Below the pieces are notes generated by a model. The model was not told where the DNA came from, searched no databases, and saw only the letters and a list, made by a program, of their open reading frames with translations. The translations under genes were made by a program, and so were the position numbers. Shown here in pieces: positions 30,516 through 40,107 of a stretch of 64,000 bases of DNA (position 1 is its first letter; each line of letters opens with the position of its first letter). Source of the stretch: Gammaproteobacteria bacterium (GTDB lineage: Bacteria > Pseudomonadota > Gammaproteobacteria > Pseudomonadales > Azotimanducaceae); NCBI GenBank assembly GCA_005799745.1, contig SYFY01000203.1, positions 1-64,000 on the forward strand, written 5' to 3'.

Positions 30516-31694
30516 ATGTCCCGCAGCCTGCGTGGTCAGGTCGCCGTTGTGGGTGTAGGCGAGACGGCCTATTACAAACGGGGTGGCAGTCCCGATCCGG
30601 AATTTAAACTGGCACTGAACGCGATCCTCAACGCATGTGCGGACGCCGGGATATCACCACAAGATATCGACGGATTTTCTTCCTACAGCAACGACCGGAG
30701 TGAACCTTCGCGCATCGCCGCCGCGCTAGGTTGTCATGAACTCAAGTTTGCGACGATGCAATGGGGTGGTGGTGGTGGTGGTGGTTCCGGTGCGCTCGCG
30801 AATGCTGCTACGGCGATAGTTGGTGGCGTAGCAGACTGTGTCGTAGTGTTTCGAGCACTCGCTCAAGGCCAGTTCGGACGGTTTGGTCAAGGTCCACGGA
30901 GCAATGTGATTTCTGGACCAGGCGCACATACAGTTCCGTATGGCCTTATGTCTCCTGCGCAGATGTTTGCAATGAAGGTCACCCGATTCATGCACGACTA
31001 TGGTGTGCATCAACACGCGCTTCGGTCGATTGCGTTGGCGTCGTACCACCATGCTCAGAACAACCCGCGAGCTGTGATGTATGGGCGTCCCCTTGATGAA
31101 GACGCTTACGATGCATCGCGCTGGATCGTAGAGCCTTTCCACCTCTTCGATTGTTGTCTTGAAAATGACGGCGCAGCAGCGATGGTGCTGGTATCTGCAG
31201 AACGCGCGAAGGATTTTCCGCACAATTCCTGTTACGTGCTCGGCGCGGTTGCTGGCTCTCAGTACCGTGCAGGCGCGGATGTGCACAACACGCCGGACTA
31301 TGCCTCTTCGAGTTTCAAAACCGTAGCGCCGCGGTTGTATGACATGGCCAAGGTGAAACCTTCGGACGTGGATGTGCTGCAGAGTTACGAGAACTTCACC
31401 GGCGGCGTCATGATGGCCATGGTGGAACATGGTTTCTGTGCTCCGGAAGCCTGTAATGAGTTCTTTGTGAAAGAACGTTTCCTCGCCACAGGTGGAGACC
31501 TGCCACTCAACACCAGCGGTGGCAACTTGGCGGAGTGTTATATGCATGGCCTCGGGCTCAATCTCGAAGCCGTGCGGCAGATACGTGGTCAGTCGACGAG
31601 CCAAGTGGCGAACGCAGATGTCTCTATGGTGATTTCAGGCCCGATGGTGACTCCAGTGAGCTCCTGCATCTTCGGATCGGAGGCGACGTTATGA
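30516..31694 (+). CDS. Thiolase-family protein (SCP2-thiolase/lipid-transfer type)
   Basis: GQVAVVGVGETAYYKRGG, ACADAGISPQDIDGFSSYSND, MQWGGGGGGGSGALANAATAIVGGVADCVVVFRA; followed by a DUF35 partner. Confidence 0.88.
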   Translation: MSRSLRGQVAVVGVGETAYYKRGGSPDPEFKLALNAILNACADAGISPQDIDGFSSYSNDRSEPSRIAAALGCHELKFATMQWGGGGGGGSGALANAATAIVGGVADCVVVFRALAQGQFGRFGQGPRSNVISGPGAHTVPYGLMSPAQMFAMKVTRFMHDYGVHQHALRSIALASYHHAQNNPRAVMYGRPLDEDAYDASRWIVEPFHLFDCCLENDGAAAMVLVSAERAKDFPHNSCYVLGAVAGSQYRAGADVHNTPDYASSSFKTVAPRLYDMAKVKPSDVDVLQSYENFTGGVMMAMVEHGFCAPEACNEFFVKERFLATGGDLPLNTSGGNLAECYMHGLGLNLEAVRQIRGQSTSQVANADVSMVISGPMVTPVSSCIFGSEATL

Positions 31695-32134
31695 GTGGTT
31701 ATCTCGTCTCCGGTTTGCCGATCCCGGTGGCATCACCCGATGGTCGAGATAAGCCGTTCTGGGAAGGCCTCGCCAACAATCAGCTTCTGCTGCAACGTTG
31801 TAACGCCTGTCGTGGCTGGCAGTGGGGTCCGGAGTACATCTGCCACCATTGCCTCGGTGACGACCTGTGTTTTGAAGAAGTGGTGCCGGAAGGCGTCATC
31901 TACAGCCATGAACGGGTGTGGCATCCGGTGCATCCGGCACTCAAGGCGCAAGGCGGCCCGTACATCGTGGTGCTGGTTGAACTGCCGCAGGCAGGCAACG
32001 TCCGCCTTGTCGGCAATCTGCTCGGTGACCCGAAGCAGACCATCCAAATTGGCGCGCGTGTGCGGGGTGTGTTTGAGCACCACCCGGACAGTCAACCGGC
32101 CTACACCCTGCTGCAGTGGCGGTGTTTGGATTGA
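31691..32134 (+). CDS. Zn-ribbon/OB-fold (DUF35) protein, likely thiolase partner
   Basis: PFWEGLANNQLLLQRCNACRGWQWGPEYICHHCLGDDLCFEEV (CxxC...CxxC); ATG overlaps the thiolase stop. Confidence 0.9.
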   Translation: MSGYLVSGLPIPVASPDGRDKPFWEGLANNQLLLQRCNACRGWQWGPEYICHHCLGDDLCFEEVVPEGVIYSHERVWHPVHPALKAQGGPYIVVLVELPQAGNVRLVGNLLGDPKQTIQIGARVRGVFEHHPDSQPAYTLLQWRCLD

Positions 32135-32144
32135 AAACCATTTC

Positions 32145-33290
32145 ATGGAGCTTCACTCAATGACTGAGATTCACGGGCGCTGCGATGATCGTTTTGCAGT
32201 AGTCCGCGAGGCATTCAAAAAGAACTTTGCATCGCACGGCGATGTTGGCGCGAGTGTCGCTGTAAGTCTTGAAGGTGAGCTTGTGGTCGATCTTTGGGGC
32301 GGCCATCGTGACGCGGCCAAGACGTTACCGTGGGAAGAAAACACGATTGTGAACGTGTATTCATCCACCAAGACAATGGCGGCCATGTGTCTTCTTTTGC
32401 TTGCTGATCGAGGTGCGGTGGATCTCTATGCACCGGTGGCACGGTACTGGCCAGAATTCGCACAGAACGGCAAAGACAAGATTGAAGTACGGCACTTCTT
32501 GAGTCATAGCGCCGGGCTCTCCGGAATGGATGAAGTGCTGAGCGATGAAGAATTCTACGTGTGGGAAAACGTTGTCAGTGCCCTGGCGCGACAGAAGCCG
32601 TGGTGGGAGCCGGGTACCCAAAGTGGCTATCACGCGCTTACCCAAGGACACCTCATTGGTGAAGTGGTGCGGCGCGTTACGAATAAGTCCATCGGTACGT
32701 TTTTCCGCGATGAGATCGCGGTTCCGATGGGCGCTGATTTTTTCATTGGCACACCGGAAAGCGAGTTCGGGCGTATCGCTGAACTCATACCACCGGAAGT
32801 TCAACCCGTGGGTCAGGTTGCCTCGGATTCAGTGGCGGCGCGTTCATTTGCGAACCCCAAAATCGATGCAGCTGCTGCGAAAACACGCGGTTGGCGAATG
32901 GCAGAAATTCCAGCTGCCAATGGTCACGGCAACGCACGCTCCATCGTGCGTGCCCAATCTGCAATGGCCAATGGCGGTGTTGCTTTCGGCAAACGTCTGC
33001 TGAGCGAAGCGGGAGCGCGTCGTATCTTTGACAAGCAGACGCATACGGAAGATCTCGTGCTCGGGTTACCGATTCTCTTTGGTATGGGCTATGGGATCAG
33101 TGAATCGAGTATGCCTATGGGACCTAACACCCACATCGCCTACTGGGGCGGCTGGGGTGGATCGACTGTGGTGGTCGATCAGGACGCTCGAGTCTGTGTA
33201 TCGTACGTGATGAACCGCATGGAGAGTGGGCTCATGGGTGACCCACGGGGTTTCGGGATCACGCACGCGGTGTATCAATCTCTTGGGTGA
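32145..33290 (+). CDS. Serine hydrolase of beta-lactamase/EstB type
   Basis: VNVYSSTKTMAAMCLLLLADRG (SxxK), HFLSHSAGLSGMDE, SGYHALTQGHLIGEVV. Confidence 0.88.
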   Translation: MELHSMTEIHGRCDDRFAVVREAFKKNFASHGDVGASVAVSLEGELVVDLWGGHRDAAKTLPWEENTIVNVYSSTKTMAAMCLLLLADRGAVDLYAPVARYWPEFAQNGKDKIEVRHFLSHSAGLSGMDEVLSDEEFYVWENVVSALARQKPWWEPGTQSGYHALTQGHLIGEVVRRVTNKSIGTFFRDEIAVPMGADFFIGTPESEFGRIAELIPPEVQPVGQVASDSVAARSFANPKIDAAAAKTRGWRMAEIPAANGHGNARSIVRAQSAMANGGVAFGKRLLSEAGARRIFDKQTHTEDLVLGLPILFGMGYGISESSMPMGPNTHIAYWGGWGGSTVVVDQDARVCVSYVMNRMESGLMGDPRGFGITHAVYQSLG

Positions 33291-35221
33291 AATTCTGGCG
33301 CAGACGCGCATCGTTGCAATTGAGGAAGGCTGAATTGTTTCGACGATTGATCGTACTGTTGTTCGTTGGATTTTCAACGCCGTTCGCCGTTGGCGCGACG
33401 GCAGGTGGAGACTCGGATGTCCAAGTATCTGAGTTGGGATTGCGTGGCTTTAACGCCAAGGCATCCGGTGCTCCGCTCTACGCAAAACATTGCGCGTCGT
33501 GTCATAGCGAGGGCGTCGCGCGTGCGCCGAACCCACGCATGTTGCAGTTCCTTACCCCGGGATCGATTTATCGCACGCTGGTGTCCGGCGTTATGCAGCC
33601 TCAAGCATCTGTGCTTTCGGACGTTGAGAAACGCCAGGTCGCCGAATACCTTACGAACGTCGTGCTCACGGACGACGCCATCACACCTAAGCTCAAGATG
33701 TGTGGTGATGATCGAACGGGTTTTGCAGCGAAGGAGCCGCCGGAGTTTCCGAACTGGGGACTCGGTTACGACAACAAACGCGACGTGTCCACGGAACATG
33801 CGGCTTTTGGTGCCACGGATGTGGATCGTCTGCAACTGAAATGGGCATTTGCCTACCCAAATGCCCAACGTGCACGCTCTCACCCGCTCCTCGCAGCGGG
33901 CGCGGTTTTTATGGGCAGCCAGGATGGTACGGTGTATGCGCTGGATCGTGAAACCGGCTGTGTGAAGTGGACTTATGTGGCGTCTACCGAGGTGCGTACC
34001 GGGATCGTCATGTCATCCCCCGTGAAACCGGAAGAGGCCACGCTCCTGTACTTTGGTGATCTGCTCGGCAATGTCTACGCCATTGAAGCGTTCACCGGCA
34101 AACTTAAGTGGCGCGTGCATCCTGATGATCATCCCGGCTCCACGATTACGGGAACACCGACCTTGTATCAAGGGCGCTTGCACGTCCCGGTATCTTCTCT
34201 TGAAGTTCTGTCCGCGTTGAATGACCGTTATGCCTGCTGCACGTTCCGTGGATCTGTTGTGACGCTGGATGCGGCGACAGGAGAAAAACTCTGGCAGACC
34301 TTTACGATTCCGGAGCCTGCGAGCAAGCAAGGCGCGAATCGAGCGGGTGCCGACGCGATGGGTCCTTCCGGTGCGCCGATCTGGAACAGCCCGGCCATCG
34401 ATGAACAACGTGGTGTGTTGTATGTCGGCACTGGAGAGAATTACTCCTCACCGGCAACTAAAACCAGCGATTCCATTTTTGCCATGGACATCACCACTGG
34501 AGCCATTCGTTGGGTGTATCAGGCCACACGACACGATGCATGGAATGCGGCGTGTGCACCGGCCAACGGCGCGAATTGCCCCAAGGAGAATGGCCCCGAT
34601 TTCGATTTCGGCGCGGCTATGGTGTTGGCGCGCCATAGCAGTGGTCGCGACTTCGTGCTCGGTCCGCAGAAGGCGGGTGTCGTTCATGCCGTGGATGCGG
34701 ACACAGGAAAACTCGTTTGGAAAACCAAACTGGGTCGTGGTGGCTTGCATGGTGGGGTTCACTTCGGCATCGCGGCGACGGGTGACCGGGTGTTTGTTCC
34801 GATCTCAGATGCGCCCGATGGGCGCAAGCACAAGAAGAAGGGCAGCCCAGGACTTTACGCGCTGGATCTTGCGACAGGTGATGTTCTTTGGCGACAACCG
34901 ATGGCTGATGAGTGTGCAGGTCGAGAGTTCTGTGCCCCGGGCATCGGCGCTGCGATCACGGCAACACCTGAACTCGTCTTTGCGGGTGCATTGGATGGTT
35001 ATCTTCGTATTCATGATGCGAAGACCGGTACGATGCTGCGTAAGATCGACACGAGCGCACCCGTGACCACTGTGGACGGTTCAACGGCACACGGGGGTTC
35101 GATGGACGGAGCGACGGCGCCGTTGCCGAGCCGCGGTGAGCTCTTCGTCAATTCCGGCTACAACTTTGCTGGCCACATGCCTGGTAACGTCTTGCTCGTC
35201 TTCGGCGTCAAAATCAAATAG
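33287..35221 (+). CDS. PQQ-binding-like beta-propeller dehydrogenase with N-terminal cytochrome c domain
   Basis: Signal region; YAKHCASCHSEGVARAP (CxxCH); repeated propeller blades, e.g. GSQDGTVYALDRETGCVKWTY, GVVHAVDADTGKLVWKTKLG. Confidence 0.85.
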   Translation: MKFWRRRASLQLRKAELFRRLIVLLFVGFSTPFAVGATAGGDSDVQVSELGLRGFNAKASGAPLYAKHCASCHSEGVARAPNPRMLQFLTPGSIYRTLVSGVMQPQASVLSDVEKRQVAEYLTNVVLTDDAITPKLKMCGDDRTGFAAKEPPEFPNWGLGYDNKRDVSTEHAAFGATDVDRLQLKWAFAYPNAQRARSHPLLAAGAVFMGSQDGTVYALDRETGCVKWTYVASTEVRTGIVMSSPVKPEEATLLYFGDLLGNVYAIEAFTGKLKWRVHPDDHPGSTITGTPTLYQGRLHVPVSSLEVLSALNDRYACCTFRGSVVTLDAATGEKLWQTFTIPEPASKQGANRAGADAMGPSGAPIWNSPAIDEQRGVLYVGTGENYSSPATKTSDSIFAMDITTGAIRWVYQATRHDAWNAACAPANGANCPKENGPDFDFGAAMVLARHSSGRDFVLGPQKAGVVHAVDADTGKLVWKTKLGRGGLHGGVHFGIAATGDRVFVPISDAPDGRKHKKKGSPGLYALDLATGDVLWRQPMADECAGREFCAPGIGAAITATPELVFAGALDGYLRIHDAKTGTMLRKIDTSAPVTTVDGSTAHGGSMDGATAPLPSRGELFVNSGYNFAGHMPGNVLLVFGVKIK

Positions 35222-35228
35222 TCAGGCG

Positions 35229-36158
35229 ATGAAGCCGCTCGATCTCAGCAAATTGCCTGAGCTGGTACGCACCAAGGCCGATGCCTTGGGCGAAATCGGC
35301 AAGGCGTGGCTGGAAGGCTTGCTGGATCACGTGCGCACGCTGGAATGTCGTTGGGCCATGTCGACAGGCACGCTGCTCAGCGGCGGATCGGAGGCGCTGG
35401 TCCTCGAGGCACAGATCGAAGGCCGTGACGCGGTGCTAAAGATTAGCCTGCCACAAGATGTTGGACTCAAACACGAAGCGAAAGTGTTGGGGCTGGCGCA
35501 AGGGCAAGGGTATGCAGAGCTCTTCGCGCATGATGAAGCGCTGAACGCCATACTGGTTGAGCGCCTCGGTCGGCCGCTCGGTGAAACTGGTGTTAGCGAG
35601 CGCGAACAAATCGAACGACTGTGTGTAACAGCGCAGTCGGCATGGATCAACATCGGACCTGATGCCGGATTCACGACTGGTGCGGGCAAAGCGCGGTGGC
35701 TGCGTGAGTTCATCGAATCCGCCACGGCGAAAGACCCGAGTGCGGTTAGCGAAGCACTCAATTCTCAGGCGATCACCCTCACCCTGAAGCGTGAAGCAGC
35801 ATGGTCAGCAAGAGCATCACTCCTGGTTCACGGCGATGTGCATTCGTTCAACACGCTCGAAGACCTGAGAGCCCATGGACGATTTAAGCTGGTCGATCCC
35901 GATGGTTACTTCATGCAATCTGAATACGACCTCGGCTTGATCATACGTGATTTCCACGCCGACTTGCGTGGCGGTCATCCTCTCACTGAAGGTCGAGCAC
36001 GCTGCCGACGATTGGCGGAGGCGACCGGTCTTGACGAAGAAGCTATTTGGCAGTGAGGTTTTATTGAACGGGAGACCACCGGCCTGTACTTGCTGCAACT
36101 CGGCGAGATTGAAGAAGGTCGTGCCTTTCTTTCGATTGCCGAAGAATGGGTCGCATAG
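35229..36158 (+). pseudogene. Aminoglycoside phosphotransferase-family kinase with in-frame TGA at 36054-36056
   Basis: LLVHGDVHSFNTLE...FKLVDPDGYFMQSEYDLGLIIRDF; after ...LDEEAIWQ the TGA is followed in the same frame by GFIERETTGLYLLQLGEIEEGRAFLSIAEEWVA*. Confidence 0.8.
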
Positions 36159-36201
36159 TCCGTCCTCGTCAGATCGAAGGTAAGAATTCAGGAGTCTTTC
36201 C

Positions 36202-37185
36202 ATGTTGAAGAGTTATGTTTTTTTGCTCTCTATCTGTTGCACTGCAGTGCCTGCGATGGCGATTGCAGACAGTTACGATCCGCGGTCCATCGATCCAAAA
36301 CATGTCGCAGAGGTTAGTGACGTTGAGGTTATCGACAACACCCGCAACCGAATCATTCCTCTTCGAATCTACCTGCCAGCCCAAGTAGACCGACACGCTG
36401 TGGTGTTGTTCAGCCATGGGCTGGGTGGGTCACGGGAGGGCAGTTCCTATCTCGGCCGTTATTGGTCGGCGAGGGAATATGTAGTGGTGTTTCTCCAGCA
36501 TCCTGGCAGTGATGAGTCGGTGTGGAAAGGCGTTCCTCCGGCGGAACGTATGCAGGCGTTGCAGAAAGCGGCATCCTTCGATGCTTACATACAGCGCGTC
36601 CTTGATGTTCCAGCAGTTCTTGATCAACTCGGTCGCTGGAACGAACAGAAAGGTCATGTGTTGGAAGGACGCCTTGATCTCGAAGCCATCGGTATGTCCG
36701 GACACTCCTTCGGCGCCGTGACCACCCAGGCGGTTAGCGGTCAGAGTGGTGCGGGTGGTCGCCAACCGTTCACTGACAAACGAATCGACGCGGCAGTGAT
36801 CATGAGCCCGTCTACACCACGCCAGTTACTGGCGCAGAAAGCGTTTTCTAACGTCCAGATTCCGTGGCTCCTGATGACTGGCACTCACGACACTGCGCCC
36901 ATCGGCAATCAGGACATGGCGTCTCGTCTTGCAGTGTTTCTGGCACTTCCGACGGGTTCCAAGTACGAACTGGTGCTCGATGGTGCGGAGCATTCGGTGT
37001 TCACTGACAGAGCACTGCCGGGTGATGCCAAGTCGCGCAATCCCGCTCACCATCCCGCGATACTTGCTTTGTCGACCGCGTTCTGGGACGCATGGTTGCT
37101 GAAGAACAAGTCGGCAAAAAAGTGGCTCGATGGTGATGGCCCGCGTTCTGTTCTCGTTGCCGAGGATCGCTGGCAAGTCAAATAA
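36202..37185 (+). CDS. Secreted alpha/beta hydrolase (acetylhydrolase/chlorophyllase-like)
   Basis: Signal peptide; VVLFSHGLGGSREGSSYLGRYWS, IGMSGHSFGAVTTQAV (GxSxG-like). Confidence 0.8.
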   Translation: MLKSYVFLLSICCTAVPAMAIADSYDPRSIDPKHVAEVSDVEVIDNTRNRIIPLRIYLPAQVDRHAVVLFSHGLGGSREGSSYLGRYWSAREYVVVFLQHPGSDESVWKGVPPAERMQALQKAASFDAYIQRVLDVPAVLDQLGRWNEQKGHVLEGRLDLEAIGMSGHSFGAVTTQAVSGQSGAGGRQPFTDKRIDAAVIMSPSTPRQLLAQKAFSNVQIPWLLMTGTHDTAPIGNQDMASRLAVFLALPTGSKYELVLDGAEHSVFTDRALPGDAKSRNPAHHPAILALSTAFWDAWLLKNKSAKKWLDGDGPRSVLVAEDRWQVK

Positions 37186-37204
37186 CGACGGCTGCGTCAC
37201 TCGC

Positions 37205-38081
37205 TTACCGATCTGAATCGTCGCCGTCCGCCTCAAGCAGGATGCGGGCTTTTTCAAAGAGCGCCATATCCGCTTCCTGTGGAGCAGGGTAGGCGAGAGG
37301 CAACGCCTCCAGGGTGTGAACTATGATGCTCGCCACAATGGCCGGCATCGTGGGTTTGTCATCGGCCGGAATCACATACCAGGGTGCGTGATCTGCATCG
37401 GTGTTAGCGATCGCGTCCTGGTACGCGGTCTGGTACTCGTCCCAGTGTTCCCGTTCATCGACATCCCGTGGATTGAACTTCCAGTGTTTTTCACTCTCTT
37501 CGAGTCGCGCCAGCAAGCGTTCGCGTTGTTCTTCTTTGGAGACATTGAGAAAGAACTTCACTACGACCACACCGTTGGCAGCGAGATGTTCCTCCATGCT
37601 GCGAAAATCCCGGAAACGTTGCTCCCAAAACGCGTCGTTGATGTTCTTGTTGGCGAGCTGTTGCCCCTGAATGATCTCGGGGTGCAGGCGTACCACCAGC
37701 ACTTCTTCGTAGTAGGAGCGATTGAAGATGCCGATATGCCCACGGGCCGGCATGGCCTGCCAATGCCGCCACAAGAAGTTGTGATCGTTGTGTTCGTAAG
37801 TGGGTGCTTTGAAGCTACGGGTTTCAAATCCTGCTGGATTCACACCCGTTGTGACCTTCTTGATGGTGCTGTCTTTACCCGCTGCATCCATGCCCTGAAA
37901 AATCAGTAGCAGCGCGTAACGATCATCTGCGAAGAGTTTGTCTTGCAGTTCGGCGAAGCGTTCAACCGCCTTTTTTGCGGTGTTCTTTGGGATGCTCGAG
38001 GTCTTTCCGACGGGTTGGCAGTTCGGTGATCCGGGTGCCTGCTTCGTAACGAAAGGTGGACGCGATTTTCTCGTGTTTCAT
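37205..38081 (-). pseudogene. Polyphosphate kinase 2 (PPK2) family protein, frameshifted in an A6 run (T6 at 37971-37976 on +)
   Basis: N-part MKHEKIASTFRYEAGTRITELPTRRKDLEHPKEHRKKGG*; one-base shift gives KAVERFAELQDKLFADDRYALLLIFQGMDAAGKDSTIKKV, continuous with ORF 37205-37891. Confidence 0.85.
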
Positions 38082-38896
38082 GACTTCGACGCCTTGCAGA
38101 GATGATTCTGTACAGCGATTTTCCAGTGCTCCGGATTTTCATACTGCGGACAATGTTCCGCATCGGGAAGAATCACGAGCGCTGCGCCAGGTATAGCCTT
38201 GGCCATCGCCTCCGACGGCTCGATGAAGGGGCGGTCATCATCTCCCACGAGGATCGTGGTCGGGCAGGAGATCTGGTGCAGCGCGTCGAGCACACTCTGA
38301 TGAGCAAAGAGTTCATTGCCCAGATCCAGAAACGCCTGCCAGTGCATCTGCTGGAGTTTGAGTTCGATGCGCCTCCAATGTTCCTGCGCCCCCAGGAAAT
38401 CAATGCCACGCTGTGCACGACGAGAAGGTTTCTGCGCCCGCATGGCAGTGACCAACAATCCGGCACCACTGGTCCGCATTACCTCTGCGATCCGTTCTCG
38501 TGTTTCAGGTGTTGTGAGCGACAGTGGCGAGGGTGAGGTATCCATCAGAATCAACGAGGCAAATCGGTCCGGTGCTTTCAGCACCGCGCGCATGGCCACC
38601 ATACCGCCGAGCGAATGTCCGAGCAGGTGTACACGCTTGAGTCCCAGCAGGTCGATGAAGCGAATCAAGTCGTCGACCATCAGCGGAAACGAATACGCGT
38701 CCGCATGGGTGGTTTCACCATGACCACGCTGGTCCGGCGCGATCGCCTGATAACCCTCAAAGCACGACAGTTGGTCGTGAAAGTCGAGCTTTGAACCGGT
38801 GTAACCGTGTAGCAGCAGCAGCGGTTCGCCAGTACCCCATTCAAGATACGCGGTGATAAGCGGGCCGTTAGTGACCCGCTGTGTGAGATGCGACAC
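38078..38896 (-). CDS. Alpha/beta fold hydrolase
   Basis: LLLLHGYTGSKLDFHDQL, LLGHSLGGMVAMRAVL, IALVGD-like IILVGDDDRPFIEPSEAMA region and C-terminal histidine (PDAEHCPQYENPEHW). Confidence 0.85.
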   Translation of the reverse strand: MSHLTQRVTNGPLITAYLEWGTGEPLLLLHGYTGSKLDFHDQLSCFEGYQAIAPDQRGHGETTHADAYSFPLMVDDLIRFIDLLGLKRVHLLGHSLGGMVAMRAVLKAPDRFASLILMDTSPSPLSLTTPETRERIAEVMRTSGAGLLVTAMRAQKPSRRAQRGIDFLGAQEHWRRIELKLQQMHWQAFLDLGNELFAHQSVLDALHQISCPTTILVGDDDRPFIEPSEAMAKAIPGAALVILPDAEHCPQYENPEHWKIAVQNHLCKASKS

Positions 38897-38898
38897 CG

Positions 38899-39990
38899 TC
38901 AGAATTCGAGGATGGCGCGGCCGCTGATCTTGCCCGTATCCAGCGCACGACAGGCCGCGTTGATATCGTCGATGCGGTAACGCTCCGTTACCATGGCATC
39001 CAGATCGAGCGTACCTTTTTCAAACCAGTCGATGAATTTAGGGAAGTCGCGATCCGGGGCGCAGGAACCACCGAGACTGCCGATGAAGTGTTTTTCATGG
39101 AGGAGGATATCCATGGCGTTGAGTTCCACGGGAGTACCCGGAACACCAACCAGCACGGCAGTACCACCGTCGCAAGCACCGAAATGACCCGACCGGCACG
39201 CGGGCACGATCTGCTCCATCGTCTTGCGAATACCTATGCAATCAAACGCGAAATCAACACCGCTTACCGGCGTGTGCAGGATGGTGTATTTGTCCTTCTT
39301 GCCCGTCAGCGCGTGAATGGCGGCGATGGGATCTTCACGACTCGCATTGATGCCATGGGTTGCGCCGAATTTCTTGGCGAAGGCGAGCTTCTCATCAGAG
39401 AGATCCACGGCGATGATGGGATTGGCACCGGCAACCTTGGCGCCGACGACGGCGGAGAGGCCCACACCGCCCACACCGAAGATCGCAACACTCTGCCCTG
39501 GCTTGACGTTGGCGGTATTAATGACGGCACCGGCGCCGGTCATCACTGCGCAGCCGATGATGGAGGTGACATCCTTGCGAATGGACTCTGCGACCTTCAC
39601 CACGTATTGCTCATCGGCAATGGTGTGATCCGCCCATGTGAAGACGTTCTCGGAAATAGCTGTTCCGTCGGATACTTTGATTTCCGCGCGCACCGGGACT
39701 TTCTTGCGACCTCGCGCGTTGCGGGGCACCCAAGTGACCATCACGGTGTCGCCTTCGCGGACGTGTGTGACCAGTGAACCTTTTTTCACGACCACACCGG
39801 TGGATTCATGACCGAGAACGACGTTGTTGGCTCTGGGGCGGTGAATCTGGTGAAGCTGGGAGTGGCAGATGCCTGAAGCAAACTGTTTAACGACGACCTG
39901 TGTGGGGCCAGGATCGGGCAGTGTCAGGTCCTCGACCCGGAGTTGTGACGTGGCTTGCGGAAGGACAACTACGCGTGCAGGTGTACCCAT
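38899..39990 (-). CDS. Zn-dependent alcohol dehydrogenase (MDR family)
   Basis: GICHSQLHQIHRPRANNVVLGHESTGVVVKKGS, VAIFGVGGVGLSAVVGAKVAGANPIIAVDLSDEKLAFAKKFGATHGIN. Confidence 0.88.
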   Translation of the reverse strand: MGTPARVVVLPQATSQLRVEDLTLPDPGPTQVVVKQFASGICHSQLHQIHRPRANNVVLGHESTGVVVKKGSLVTHVREGDTVMVTWVPRNARGRKKVPVRAEIKVSDGTAISENVFTWADHTIADEQYVVKVAESIRKDVTSIIGCAVMTGAGAVINTANVKPGQSVAIFGVGGVGLSAVVGAKVAGANPIIAVDLSDEKLAFAKKFGATHGINASREDPIAAIHALTGKKDKYTILHTPVSGVDFAFDCIGIRKTMEQIVPACRSGHFGACDGGTAVLVGVPGTPVELNAMDILLHEKHFIGSLGGSCAPDRDFPKFIDWFEKGTLDLDAMVTERYRIDDINAACRALDTGKISGRAILEF

Positions 39991-40057
39991 GGTGCTTCTC
40001 CCAGTATCCTCGTGGTTTGAAGGGATTATTCAGGGCTTTCTCTCGGGTGGGAAGGGC

Positions 40058-40075
40058 CGCAGGTGTACACCTGCG
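40058..40075. promoter_or_regulatory. 18-bp perfect palindrome in a divergent intergenic region; candidate operator
   Basis: CGCAGGTGTACACCTGCG between divergent genes starting at 39990 (-) and 40108 (+). Confidence 0.55.
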
Positions 40076-40107
40076 ACGTTCGAGGAATGTAATCACCGGG
40101 AAGGGAT

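Noticed and set aside
30726-31604. 292-aa antisense ORF
   Set aside because: Shadow ORF of the thiolase gene; poly-Thr from the GGT repeat, no plausible start region.
20221-36056. Stop-codon reassignment or general readthrough
   Set aside because: The interrupting codons are TAG, TAA and TGA, and all three end normal genes in the same window.
37965-37980. Programmed ribosomal frameshift at AAAAAAG in PPK2
   Set aside because: A6G resembles a -1 slippery site, but restoring the downstream frame needs a +1 shift; homopolymer error or mutation is simpler.
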